A stretch of DNA of 46,973 bases, taken from contig JAJFGQ010000072.1 in assembly GCA_021776075.1 (NCBI GenBank), positions 1 through 46,973 of the forward strand, read 5' to 3'. Under the pieces are notes generated by a model. That model did not search any database. It saw nothing but the letters and a program-made list of their open reading frames with translations, and had not been told where the DNA came from. The DNA is from Alphaproteobacteria bacterium (GTDB taxonomy: Bacteria; Pseudomonadota; Alphaproteobacteria; Micavibrionales; Micavibrionaceae). Positions 34,319 through 43,685 of this stretch are shown here, piece by piece (the stretch's first letter is position 1; each line of letters opens with the position of its first letter). Position numbers and translations under genes: made by a program.

Positions 34319-35037
34319 TCAGCCTCACTGGCAGAGTCACCGGATTTTTTCAACAACGGGTCAATAATCTTTTGAAAGGAAGAAAGAGACTGGCCACCTT
34401 TGAGAACTTGATTGCCGTTTACAATAAAGCTGGGTGTTGATTTGATTTCGTGCGATTTCCCGGCATTTTCCATGATTTCAACAAGCCCCTGACGTAAGTC
34501 CTGATTGTTCAGGCAGCTATCAAAAGCTTCGTCAGTCAGCCCTAAAAGTTTTGCGTTTTGTTTCAGGCTCTCCCGGTGCTTACGGCTAAAGGCCCAGTTA
34601 TCCTGCGTATCAAAAAGGAATTTGACGAATTGGAAGTAGCGGCTTTCCGGCAGGCAGCGGGAGATCATGGCCGCGTCCAGAGCCGGTGCATTTAAGGGAA
34701 AATCGGTGTAGGTGAAACGGATTTTTCCCGTATCGATATATTCTTTTTTCAACTTAGGAAAAACGTCCTTGTGAAAACGAGCGCAGTGACCGCAGCTCAG
34801 AGAAGCAAACTCTTCCACGGTTACAGGGGCATCGGCGTTTCCTAATGTGCGGGAGGCCAATGCCGCTTTCACGTCAAAGGCGTTTGTTTCAGAATGGGTG
34901 ATCGCGCCCATTTCGACACCGGCTGTGCTTTGTATGGCTGTTTGTGCTTCGGGTTGTTTCATGTTGAGGACAAAGGCTGACAAAGCAACCAGAACAACAA
35001 CAGCGCTCATGGCAATGATCCAACGGTTTTTTTTCAT
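34315..35037 (-). CDS. DsbA-like thiol-disulphide oxidoreductase
   Basis: A 240-residue protein with an N-terminal signal-anchor (IIAMSAVVVLVALSAFVLN) and a DsbA-type thioredoxin domain: SLSCGHCARFHKDVF with the redox pair C82-G-H-C85, and the cis-proline segment STPSFIVNG. It acts in the periplasm on disulphides. The start has AGGAGG about 10 bp upstream. A DsbA-like gene next to smc and DUF721 is a conserved alphaproteobacterial arrangement. Whether it is a DsbA oxidase or a DsbG/ScsC type is not decidable. Confidence 0.92.
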   Translation of the reverse strand: MKKNRWIIAMSAVVVLVALSAFVLNMKQPEAQTAIQSTAGVEMGAITHSETNAFDVKAALASRTLGNADAPVTVEEFASLSCGHCARFHKDVFPKLKKEYIDTGKIRFTYTDFPLNAPALDAAMISRCLPESRYFQFVKFLFDTQDNWAFSRKHRESLKQNAKLLGLTDEAFDSCLNNQDLRQGLVEIMENAGKSHEIKSTPSFIVNGNQVLKGGQSLSSFQKIIDPLLKKSGDSASEAE

Positions 35038-35175
35038 GGCTACGAACGCCTCCTTGTCATAAGTGAAATTAGTTCAATCTGTAAAAGGGTGTAGGGAAAA
35101 ATCAACCTAAAACATACAAAAGTCAATAAAACCGGGCATTATCAGGTCATTTTATCCACTATTCCATTTTATCCG

Positions 35176-36672
35176 TTATTTTTTGTGCGGATCGAAAAAG
35201 ACCAGATCAACGCGGTCAACAGGATCACGGTCAGTTTGCATGCCGAGTGCGCGGACATCCATACGGCGGGCTTCGATCCCCTGATCAAGCAGCCAGGAAC
35301 GAATGGAAAGAGCACGTGACAGAGAGGCTCTGCGGGCGCTACTCAGTCCGTTATCGGGCGGGCTGGCAAAAGCCTGTATTTGTATGCGCCAGTGAGGGTT
35401 GTCATCCAGCAATGGTAAAATGCGTCCATCCAAGGCCTCTGCTATGTCATCATTCAGTTCGTTTAGAGCAGCCGGGAAAGCTACGCTGATGAATTCCTGT
35501 TCATGGCTTCCCTGCGATGGCGGCGGCCGTGGGGTATTGCGTTTGTTGTGGGCCTCTTTCTTCTCTGTTCCTGCCGCCGGTTCGATCGTTGCAACAGAGT
35601 ATGAGGGCTTTTGCGCGAAGCGGGGCTTTTGTTTAGGCAGAGGGACATGTTTTGCCATGGCCGTCATTTTTGCTGTACGTGCCGGTTTTTTATCGGCAGC
35701 GGTTTGGTTGGCAATGGTTTGGATTGATTCAAGCAGGCTCTTTCTATCCGGTTCAAGCAATTGTCTGCCCAACGGGTCGTGTTTTAGGCTTTGTCGTGCA
35801 GCGGAATGGAGCGGTTCGGCGGCAACCCGCACCGCCGGTACGGCAGCAACGGCCGGGCCGTCTTTTTTTCCTTTTTTGATTTGGTGGTGCTGTTGTCTCT
35901 GTATTTCCTGACGGGCCTTACGCACAAACTCCTGAGATGCTCGTCGAATAACGGGGCGTCTTTTTGGAATAGGCGGTGTTTGCAGTAGGCTTTGTTTTTT
36001 GAAAGACTTGAGGGGCGGCTTATGTACAGGAAAGGGGTCCTGAGAAGAAGGGCTCTGGGGAAAGATTTTCTTGCCTACAGATTTTACGCGTGCTTTTACA
36101 GCTGTGGGCAGAGGGATCATCGTATTAATCTGAGCATTCATCCTGTCCGTATTTTTTTCAGCCCTTTTTATTGCCGGTCTATCGGGTGTTGAGGGCTTAT
36201 AAGGGCGCAAGGAAGGGTCTGATGAGTCTGTCCGTGAGTTTGTCTGGATCGGAAATTTTGTAACACGAGCCTCTGGAGGTTTTGGCTTTGCATATATCTT
36301 TGTCGGATCTGGCGATAAGGAAGACGGAATCAGTTTTGCGGGTTTTATTGGTTTTGGCCGGGACTGTACGGGAAGCTCTATACGCGGGACCACAGCTTGT
36401 TTTAAAGGTATTGGTCGTACTGATTGGACCGGCTGATAGGGTGTGTTTGTAACTTCCGGAGCTGTTAAGGCCGCACGGCGCGGTCTGTCTTGTGTAGGCC
36501 GGGAAAGCTGTTGTGGTTTATAGCGCTGTTGTTCCATCTCATGAAGGACGCCCATATCGACTTCAATTTCCGGCATTTCTTGATAATTCTGCGCATAGGC
36601 CATGGCACTGCCTAAAATTAAAGCCAGCGCCATATGAAGCAACATAACTTTGTAAAAAAGATTACGCCGCAT
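35176..36672 (-). CDS. Proline/lysine-rich protein with OmpA-like domain
   Basis: A 498-residue exported protein. Signal peptide MRRNLFYKVMLLHMALALIL to about AYA-QNYQ; then about 350 residues rich in Pro, Lys, Arg and Gln, probably extended (PKPIKPAKLIPS, RRPVIRRASQEFVRKA), and a C-terminal OmpA-like domain (about 395-495) with WRIQIQAFASPPDNGLSSAR, RALSIRSWLLDQGIEARRMD and VDLVFF. The usual NHTD-type residues are divergent, so peptidoglycan binding is uncertain. AGGGGAAAG precedes the ATG inside the suhB end (11-bp overlap). It may span the periplasm from the membrane to the wall. Confidence 0.85.
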   Translation of the reverse strand: MRRNLFYKVMLLHMALALILGSAMAYAQNYQEMPEIEVDMGVLHEMEQQRYKPQQLSRPTQDRPRRAALTAPEVTNTPYQPVQSVRPIPLKQAVVPRIELPVQSRPKPIKPAKLIPSSLSPDPTKIYAKPKPPEARVTKFPIQTNSRTDSSDPSLRPYKPSTPDRPAIKRAEKNTDRMNAQINTMIPLPTAVKARVKSVGKKIFPQSPSSQDPFPVHKPPLKSFKKQSLLQTPPIPKRRPVIRRASQEFVRKARQEIQRQQHHQIKKGKKDGPAVAAVPAVRVAAEPLHSAARQSLKHDPLGRQLLEPDRKSLLESIQTIANQTAADKKPARTAKMTAMAKHVPLPKQKPRFAQKPSYSVATIEPAAGTEKKEAHNKRNTPRPPPSQGSHEQEFISVAFPAALNELNDDIAEALDGRILPLLDDNPHWRIQIQAFASPPDNGLSSARRASLSRALSIRSWLLDQGIEARRMDVRALGMQTDRDPVDRVDLVFFDPHKK

Positions 36673-37471
36673 CTTTCCCCTGTTTTGCTGTGGTCAGTTG
36701 TTTTTTTATGTCCTGAAATAATGATTGATTGGCGGCCAGTACATTGCCTGTATAAATCGGGTTATCCCGGCTTTCTATATCTGAAACCAGCCCCCCGGAT
36801 TCTTTGATAATCAGGTAGCCGGCAGCGATATCCCATGGTTGCAAGTCGCGTTCCCAAAAACCTTCACAGCGACCTGCGGCAACATAAGCCAGATCAAGAG
36901 CAGCAGCCCCAAAACGGCGTACACTGTATCCGGCTTGTTGCATCGTTCTGTATTCTTCATTGAATTGTGCCCGGGATTCAGGCGCGCGTCTGGGCGCGCC
37001 GGTCGCAATCATTGAGTGTTCCGGGTCGCTGCGTCCCGAGGCGCGAAGGCGGTGGTTCTTCATAAAAGCCGCAATACCTTTTTCAGCACGAAAAAGTTCG
37101 TTTTTGATTGGATCGTAGACAACGGCTGCTGTGACTTCTCCTTTTTCCTCCAGAGCGATAGAAATGCACCAATGGGGAATGGCGTGCAGAAAATTAGTAG
37201 TGCCGTCAAGCGGGTCAACAATCCAGCGGGTGTCACTGTTGTTTTCCTTGACCTCGCCGCGTTCCTCCATCAGGAAATCATATTCGGGGCGCGCCCTTTT
37301 TAGCTCATTATAGATAATTTCTTCCGCACGCAGATCGGCAGAGGATACAAAATCACCGGGGCCTTTTCTTGAGACCTGAAGCTGCTCCACTTCGCCAAAA
37401 TCCCGTACGAGAGAGCGTCCGGCTTTTTCGGCCGCGCGGATCATGACATTCATGTTAGGGGAAAGCGCCAT
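36662..37471 (-). CDS. suhB: Inositol-1-monophosphatase family protein
   Basis: A 269-residue Mg-dependent phosphatase fold. Metal ligands are visible: E in FLMEERGE, D-x-x-D-G-T in WIVDPLDGTTNFLHAIPHWC, and D in QPWDIAAGYLIIKESGG. In Proteobacteria SuhB also binds RNA polymerase in the rRNA antitermination complex, so the physiological role may not be inositol metabolism. It is 8 bp after efp and overlaps the OmpA-like gene. Confidence 0.93.
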   Translation of the reverse strand: MALSPNMNVMIRAAEKAGRSLVRDFGEVEQLQVSRKGPGDFVSSADLRAEEIIYNELKRARPEYDFLMEERGEVKENNSDTRWIVDPLDGTTNFLHAIPHWCISIALEEKGEVTAAVVYDPIKNELFRAEKGIAAFMKNHRLRASGRSDPEHSMIATGAPRRAPESRAQFNEEYRTMQQAGYSVRRFGAAALDLAYVAAGRCEGFWERDLQPWDIAAGYLIIKESGGLVSDIESRDNPIYTGNVLAANQSLFQDIKKQLTTAKQGKDAA

Positions 37472-37479
37472 ATTTTTAT

Positions 37480-38046
37480 CTAGTCCTTTGCTCGTTCGAC
37501 ATAAGTACTGTCTTCTGTTTTAACAACGATTCGTACACCTGTATCAATATGCGGTGGCACCATAACTTTTTCACCATTTTCAAGGATAGCGGGCTTATAG
37601 GAAGAAGAAGCCGTCTGCCCTTTTACGACAGGTTCGGATTCAGCTATTGCCATTATAACCGTATCCGGCAACTGGACGCGTAATGGTTCGCCTTCGAATG
37701 TTTCAATGCTGACATTCATGCCTTCTTGAAGAAAGACCGCAGGGGAGCCGATGACTTCCTTTGTGACAGAAATTTGTTCATATGATTCATTATGCATGAA
37801 AGTAAAATCATCGCCTTCGCCAAACAGGAACTGGTAATCGTCCTGATCCAGCCGGGCGCGATCTACGGTCTCCTGTGTCCGGTAGCGGACATTATCTTTG
37901 TTACCGCTGCGCAAATCCCGCATTTCCACCTGTATAACAGAAGCGCCTTTGCCGGGCTGGATGATCTCGTATTTCGTAACAATCCATAGCTTGCCCTCAC
38001 GTTCAAGAACGTTGCCGGGGCGTAAAGTGATTGCGTTGACTTTCAT
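37480..38046 (-). CDS. efp: Translation elongation factor P
   Basis: A 188-residue EF-P that helps ribosomes pass polyproline stretches. Domain I has the modified-lysine loop YEIIQPGKGASVIQV with K34 at the canonical place, so beta-lysylation by EpmA/EpmB-type enzymes is likely (not encoded here). The usual C-terminal motif is present (PPHIDTGVRIVVKTEDSTY). It lies between DUF721 and suhB. The proline-rich gene downstream (35176) is a plausible client (inference). Confidence 0.96.
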   Translation of the reverse strand: MKVNAITLRPGNVLEREGKLWIVTKYEIIQPGKGASVIQVEMRDLRSGNKDNVRYRTQETVDRARLDQDDYQFLFGEGDDFTFMHNESYEQISVTKEVIGSPAVFLQEGMNVSIETFEGEPLRVQLPDTVIMAIAESEPVVKGQTASSSYKPAILENGEKVMVPPHIDTGVRIVVKTEDSTYVERAKD

Positions 38047-38093
38047 CTTTTATATCCTGTGTATTTTTCTTCGGTATCTTTTATAAAGCAAGA

Positions 38094-38573
38094 TTATTCA
38101 TCTTGCAAAATAGCCGTACCCAGACGTTTCAGACGTTCTTGTATCTCCGGATCATCAATATCGTCAAGCATATTAGAAAGTTCGTGCTTTTTGTCTTCTG
38201 TCAGGGGCTTTTTTTTCTTTTTTACAGGACGTGTTTCTGTTTCATTTGAGGCCATAGGGACAAAACGGATGGCTGTGATCCAGTTTTCACCGAAAATCCG
38301 GTTAATCCGTTCCAGAATTAAATCTTTCTGGTAATGAAGCAATGTAGCGTCTGCCGTGGGCGTGGCAATATCCAGTGACGCTGTAGCTTTTCCTTTGGCG
38401 TTGGCTTTTTTTTTCATGTAGCGGAGTTTAACCGGTTGTGTTTTATCGGCCAGCTCCGGACCGACAATATCATGCCAACGGGTGACAATTCGGCCCAGCA
38501 TGATATATTTCCGGCTGAACACCTTATCGGTGGCTTTGGGGATAGCTTCGGAAAGCAGGCGCAAACCGTACAT
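38094..38573 (-). CDS. DUF721 (DciA-like) protein
   Basis: A 159-residue DUF721 protein. DUF721 includes DciA, the ancestral loader of replicative helicase. The ATG at 38573 opens MYGLRLLSEAIPKATDKVFS, the core is LGRIVTRWHDIVGPELADKTQPVKL and LILERINRIFGENWI. The tail has Lys-rich and acidic parts. A longer upstream frame to 38696 lacks family sequence and enters mutY. In many Alphaproteobacteria DUF721 is next to mutY and precedes dsbA-smc; here efp, suhB and the OmpA-like gene are inserted. Confidence 0.87.
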   Translation of the reverse strand: MYGLRLLSEAIPKATDKVFSRKYIMLGRIVTRWHDIVGPELADKTQPVKLRYMKKKANAKGKATASLDIATPTADATLLHYQKDLILERINRIFGENWITAIRFVPMASNETETRPVKKKKKPLTEDKKHELSNMLDDIDDPEIQERLKRLGTAILQDE

Positions 38574-38640
38574 GAGTTCCAGTCGAAAGTTGAAATTGAA
38601 AGAAGGTGCTACTCTTCCATATCCACAGGGTGCGGACAAG

Positions 38641-39741
38641 ATGGCTGACTCTGATATTAACAGATTTCGTTCTGATTTGCTTGTCTGGTATGACAAAAAC
38701 CGTCGTGTTTTGCCCTGGCGTGCCGGAACAGGAGAGGTGGCCGACCCCTATCATGTCTGGCTTTCAGAGATTATGTTACAGCAAACTGTTGTTGCCGCGG
38801 TTATCCCTTATTTTCTGAAATTTCTAGCAAAATGGCCCGGTGTTCACGATCTGGCAAACGCTGAACAGGATGAGGTTATGTCTGCGTGGGCCGGTTTGGG
38901 GTATTACACACGCGCCCGTAATTTGTATAAATGCGCACAAATTATATCCCGTGATTCGAAAGGTGTGTTTCCAGATCAGCAGAAAGAACTTAAGGCGTTG
39001 CCCGGCATTGGCGATTATACGAGTGCTGCGATTGCGGCTATTGCTTTTGGTAAGCCTGCAACCGTTGTTGACGGTAATGTGGAAAGGGTTGTGGCTCGTT
39101 ATTTTGCAGAGGAAGCCCCCTTGCCGGATAGTAAGAAGCTCCTGAAACAATATGCTGCTATTCTGTCAGAGGGCAGGGCAGACAGACCCGGCGACTTTGC
39201 GCAAGCCATGATGGACCTTGGTGCGACGGTCTGTACACCCAAATCGCCGAAATGCGCCATCTGTCCGGTGCGCACGGCCTGTAAGGGTTATGAGTCCGGT
39301 ATGGCAGCCGGCTTACCGCGCAGGACATCAAAAAAGGAAAAGCCCCGCAAAGTGGGCTATATATACTGGATCAGGAATATAAAAGGGCAGGTTCTTTTTG
39401 AGCGTCGGCCTGAACGCGGTCTTTTAGGCGGTATGTTGGGTTTACCGACCTCGGAATGGGTCATTGTGCAGGAAAATATGGAACCCGTTCATCTTGATTT
39501 TGTCCGGAATAAAAAAAATAATTTTTGTTTGGACCGGAATTTAAAGGTTTTTCATAGCTTTACACATTTTGATTTGGAGCTTAATGGATTGATTTTGAAT
39601 GATTATTCATCCGATCTTCCAGAGAATGAACCGTGTTTTTGGGTGGAAGAAAGGGATGTATTTAATTTGGGTTTACCCACTCTTTTTAAAAAATTCGTAA
39701 ACCTTATGCTTCATGATGAAGGGAGTAAGGGGACAGGTTGA
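38641..39741 (+). CDS. mutY: A/G-specific adenine glycosylase MutY
   Basis: Removes adenine mispaired with 8-oxoguanine; 366 residues. Catalytic Glu region LSEIMLQQTVVAAVIPY, helix-hairpin-helix LPGIGDYTSAAIAAIAFG with the catalytic Asp in VVDGNVERV, the [4Fe-4S] ligands in CTPKSPKCAICPVRTAC (C-x6-C-x2-C-x5-C), and a C-terminal Nudix-like 8-oxoG recognition domain (about 230-355). The ATG at 38641 is chosen because the family sequence begins directly there; the frame stays open upstream into the divergent gene. 67 bp separate it from DUF721. Confidence 0.95.
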   Translation: MADSDINRFRSDLLVWYDKNRRVLPWRAGTGEVADPYHVWLSEIMLQQTVVAAVIPYFLKFLAKWPGVHDLANAEQDEVMSAWAGLGYYTRARNLYKCAQIISRDSKGVFPDQQKELKALPGIGDYTSAAIAAIAFGKPATVVDGNVERVVARYFAEEAPLPDSKKLLKQYAAILSEGRADRPGDFAQAMMDLGATVCTPKSPKCAICPVRTACKGYESGMAAGLPRRTSKKEKPRKVGYIYWIRNIKGQVLFERRPERGLLGGMLGLPTSEWVIVQENMEPVHLDFVRNKKNNFCLDRNLKVFHSFTHFDLELNGLILNDYSSDLPENEPCFWVEERDVFNLGLPTLFKKFVNLMLHDEGSKGTG

Positions 39742-39813
39742 AGCCAGATGATCCTTGGTAGTATAATGTTTTCAAGGCACGTAATGAATGGAATGGAGCA
39801 GAAAGGCGAGGGC

Positions 39814-40701
39814 ATGTTTTTAAGAAAAACTTTGTTACTGATATTGTTGGCGGTGGGGGCATCTCTGTTTGCAACGCCTTTGTCAGCGCAGGTGGATGCG
39901 GAAGCATTCAGTGAGCCCTCTGCGGTTCCTGTTGATGAGTTCTTTGACGAGAAGCCACTAGTTATCGCTGATAAGTATCTTCCGATGACTTACAAAAATC
40001 TTTCTAAATTATATTGGGCTCTGGCAACTCTGGATTTAAGAGATGACGATGCGATTGATAATTTTCTTCGCATCAATGAATGTGATCTTTTTGTGAAAAG
40101 TTATCATAACGATATTGAATGGGTTGAAATCAGGGATGCCGCCCGGGCCCATATACAAAAAGATATTGCAACATTTCCTAGATTCTTTGAAGCGATTATT
40201 CCGATCTCTCTGGGGCGGTACGATCCTGTTAATGAAGAATTTATTCTTGATGAGAGTTCGCAAAGGCGTGGTTCAAAAAAACTTGAGGTCATTACGAACG
40301 TAAAAAGTGACATCTGCGGTTCGGCAGGTCGTGAGATTGAGGGGTATCCTTTAAATGCTATCCTTCTTTTGAGCCGTCCTTTGACTCTGCTCAAGATCCC
40401 GGTCAAGCAGGAGCTTGCTGCGATTTACCTTGAAGAAGCAGCGAGAGAGTATGAGAATTTACCTCTGGACTTGCAACTCCACAGATACAGACGCATTGCT
40501 TATCTGCGTGTGAAGCTTAAGGTTGTTCAATATAAAGGGTTGGCGTTGAGCTCAGATCAAAGCTTAAGGGCTGTGGTTTTCGCTAAAATAGACGGCATAG
40601 AGATATATGCCGACCCTGAGTTGATGAAGTTAATGTATAAGGAGGACTTTAAGGGGCGCCGTTCTCGTCGTGTAAAGAAAAAGCCGGCGGAAGCGCAATA
40701 A
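39814..40701 (+). CDS. Exported protein of unknown function
   Basis: A 295-residue protein from the ATG at 39814, with signal peptide MFLRKTLLLILLAVGASLFA and cleavage near PLSA-QVD. The frame is open upstream to 39748, but the signal peptide argues for the later start, which has AAAGGCGAGG close by. The mature part is mixed alpha/beta with SKLYWALATLDLRDDDAID, FFEAIIPISLG and LRAVVFAKIDGIEIYADPEL. The C-terminus is Arg/Lys-rich (FKGRRSRRVKKKP). It might belong to a DUF4852-like family, but I cannot confirm that. It is convergent with folB. Confidence 0.8.
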   Translation: MFLRKTLLLILLAVGASLFATPLSAQVDAEAFSEPSAVPVDEFFDEKPLVIADKYLPMTYKNLSKLYWALATLDLRDDDAIDNFLRINECDLFVKSYHNDIEWVEIRDAARAHIQKDIATFPRFFEAIIPISLGRYDPVNEEFILDESSQRRGSKKLEVITNVKSDICGSAGREIEGYPLNAILLLSRPLTLLKIPVKQELAAIYLEEAAREYENLPLDLQLHRYRRIAYLRVKLKVVQYKGLALSSDQSLRAVVFAKIDGIEIYADPELMKLMYKEDFKGRRSRRVKKKPAEAQ

Positions 40702-40720
40702 AAAAAGATAAATAGCAGAT

Positions 40721-41161
40721 TTAGTTTTTATTTCCTGTCCTGAATATTTCGACACCGACAGAGCGGGTGAAGTCAAAAATATCAGGCTTTTCGACGCTTA
40801 CCTTTACCGTAGATACGGCATTGTTTTGTAAACAAAACGCGGCAATGTGTTCGGCATATGTTTCCACAAGATTGATATGACCGCGTTCAGCGATTGTCTG
40901 AATGGCAGATACGATCTCTCCATAGCAAACTACATTGTCGTGGTTGTCATCCTGCCAGCCTGATTGTTCCTCTATAGTGGCCTCAAGATTCACAATCACA
41001 GCCTGTTTTTTATTTTTCTCATGCTCATGAATACCAATCAGCATATCCAGTTTCATATCCCGAATTATAATTTTTGTGTAGGGCGCAGGTTCACGGCTCT
41101 GGTCTTGGCCCACAGGATCCAGAGAATTAGTGTTGGTTATCGTTTTAAAGAGCGTGTTCAT
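40721..41161 (-). CDS. folB: Dihydroneopterin aldolase
   Basis: Folate-pathway aldolase/epimerase of 146 residues. After a non-conserved N-terminal extension of about 28 residues, family sequence begins IIIRDMKLDMLIGIHEHEKN, with LVETYAEHIAAFCL and the KVSVEKPDIFDFT motif containing the catalytic lysine region. The ATG at 41161 lacks a Shine-Dalgarno; a shorter start at MKLDMLIGI would lose the first beta strand. It follows ccrM by 30 bp on the same strand. Confidence 0.85.
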   Translation of the reverse strand: MNTLFKTITNTNSLDPVGQDQSREPAPYTKIIIRDMKLDMLIGIHEHEKNKKQAVIVNLEATIEEQSGWQDDNHDNVVCYGEIVSAIQTIAERGHINLVETYAEHIAAFCLQNNAVSTVKVSVEKPDIFDFTRSVGVEIFRTGNKN

Positions 41162-41191
41162 TGTGGAAAGTTTTTTAGCAGTTTGATTGCG

Positions 41192-42422
<1,231 letters not shown>

Positions 42423-42494
42423 ATTTTATGGCTATTGCTATAGGGGTAATGATGTTGTAAAAAGATGTGGTTCAGATAAACAGGGAGAGAAATA

Positions 42495-42707
42495 ATGGGG
42501 CTTAGCGATATTTTTAACAAGCATACGGCACTGAATGCTTTGTTTACGATCGGGTTTGGTTTTTTTACAGCCGATAATCTTATGATCATGGCAAATCACG
42601 GTTTTGGCATGCGCGGGGTTTTGTCCACCTTGATTACGGGTGCGATTGCCGGTTATTCAGCCAATAACTGGAAAAGACAAGTCACCGGTCGCGGCTTTTT
42701 TGATTGA
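42495..42707 (+). CDS. Small membrane-associated protein of unknown function
   Basis: A 70-residue protein MGLSDIFNKHTALNALFTIG with GGGAGAGA 5 bp upstream. Two moderately hydrophobic segments (ALFTIGFGFFTADNLMIM and VLSTLITGAIAGYSA) separated by a Gly-rich turn suggest a hairpin in the membrane; the C-terminus is basic (NNWKRQVTGRG). It is divergent from ccrM. I do not recognise it. Confidence 0.7.
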   Translation: MGLSDIFNKHTALNALFTIGFGFFTADNLMIMANHGFGMRGVLSTLITGAIAGYSANNWKRQVTGRGFFD

Positions 42708-42716
42708 TTTATATGG

Positions 42717-42869
42717 ATTCCCGTAGGGTTTTTAGCCGTTTTAACGGCTGCGTCTGGTATGTTCGTTGCGTGCCATGATTTTTCCGAGGGCCTGAAAGAG
42801 CCGTTCAAGAAACCTGAGCAGAAGAAACCAGTGCTTGTTGCGGCAGAAAAGACTTCGCCGGAGCTTTAG
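42717..42869 (+). pseudogene. Lipoprotein-like small frame without a normal start
   Basis: The frame reads IPVGFLAVLTAASGMFVACH followed by a polar Lys/Pro-rich tail ending TSPEL. The N-terminal half looks like a signal peptide with a lipobox-like FVAC, but no ATG/GTG/TTG precedes it in frame after the previous stop at 42705. An ATG at 42713 (MDSRR) is one frame off and would need a +1 shift within ATTCCC. An in-frame ATG exists only at 42759, inside the hydrophobic part. Decayed gene, ATT start or sequence error are all possible. Confidence 0.35.
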
Positions 42870-42950
42870 CCCCTTACATAATACAAAATGGATTCCTATA
42901 TGATAGCGTTCTGGTTACGTCACAGGATTTTTAAAAGCTTGCACTCATTG

Positions 42951-42973
42951 TTATATTATGTTAAATAATATAA
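42951..42973. promoter_or_regulatory. Perfect 9-bp inverted repeat upstream of the 43002 gene
   Basis: TTATATTAT (42951-42959), GTTAA, ATAATATAA (42965-42973). It overlaps a possible promoter, TTGCAC (42939-42944) with TAAATA (42962-42967) 17 bp later, and lies 28 bp before the ATG. The layout is that of an operator for a dimeric repressor; no regulator is identified. Confidence 0.45.
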
Positions 42974-43001
42974 AGTGTATTTTTCAGACGAAGGGGGTTT
43001 T

Positions 43002-43685
43002 ATGCAGAGCAGAGAAGACATTAATAGAGAATTTTGTGATGCTTACGAACACGGATTTGTAAGGTACTTACAAGACGAATTTAGTCTTGTATCTAAAGGC
43101 CCGGTGAACCTAGAAGGGCAAATTGTAGAGCCTTTAAAGAAGATAACCATCATCGGTGGTAAGGCCGATCATTCCGGCAATGATATTGATGCTATAGAAG
43201 ACTTATTTGCCAGACTTTCTTTGGCCGGTATTCCCCTTCACCATGAGCCTGAGTTTGATATTGTAAATATTGACCCGAAATTTGGGGGTCGTGATTTTTT
43301 GAAAGAAACGGATGGCGAGGCAGATCTGATCATTTCCGGTTTTATCTTTAATCCGCCTAAGGAAGAGTTGAAAAATTACATCTCTCCCTCTCCCGTTTTT
43401 TCTCAGCTTATGGTCAGTCGAGATCATTTTGAACCGAGTATCTGGCATGATCGTGCCGTGGCGTTAAAGGCCAAAATGATCGCTGTTGTAGCTGCGGGTG
43501 AAGAGTCCGAAGTCGGAACAAATTTTTTTGAGGGCTCAAATTTCGTAAAAGCGTGTGCCGTTCATCAAGGGTCTCTGGGCTTGCTGCTAGAAAAAGACTA
43601 CCTCAATAAAATAAAAACTTTACCGGCGTTGAATGAACAAAACCCTCTTGGGAAAAATATTATAGAGGCCACTCTTAAACTCTAA
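43002..43685 (+). CDS. Protein of unknown function, 227 residues
   Basis: Starts MQSREDINREFCDAYEHGFV with AAGGGGG 5 bp upstream; a GTG at 42975 would add nine residues but lies inside the leader. Soluble, acidic, without signal peptide. Segments such as KKITIIGGKADHSGNDIDAI and ADLIISGFIFNP suggest alternating beta strands and helices, perhaps Rossmann-like, but there is no clear glycine-rich nucleotide motif. The last 4 bp overlap the convergent rnhB. No family recognised. Confidence 0.75.
   Translation: MQSREDINREFCDAYEHGFVRYLQDEFSLVSKGPVNLEGQIVEPLKKITIIGGKADHSGNDIDAIEDLFARLSLAGIPLHHEPEFDIVNIDPKFGGRDFLKETDGEADLIISGFIFNPPKEELKNYISPSPVFSQLMVSRDHFEPSIWHDRAVALKAKMIAVVAAGEESEVGTNFFEGSNFVKACAVHQGSLGLLLEKDYLNKIKTLPALNEQNPLGKNIIEATLKL

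Noticed and set aside
35176-36672. OmpA-like gene as the missing pal
   Set aside because: No lipobox, very long basic proline-rich region and divergent peptidoglycan-binding residues; not a Pal.
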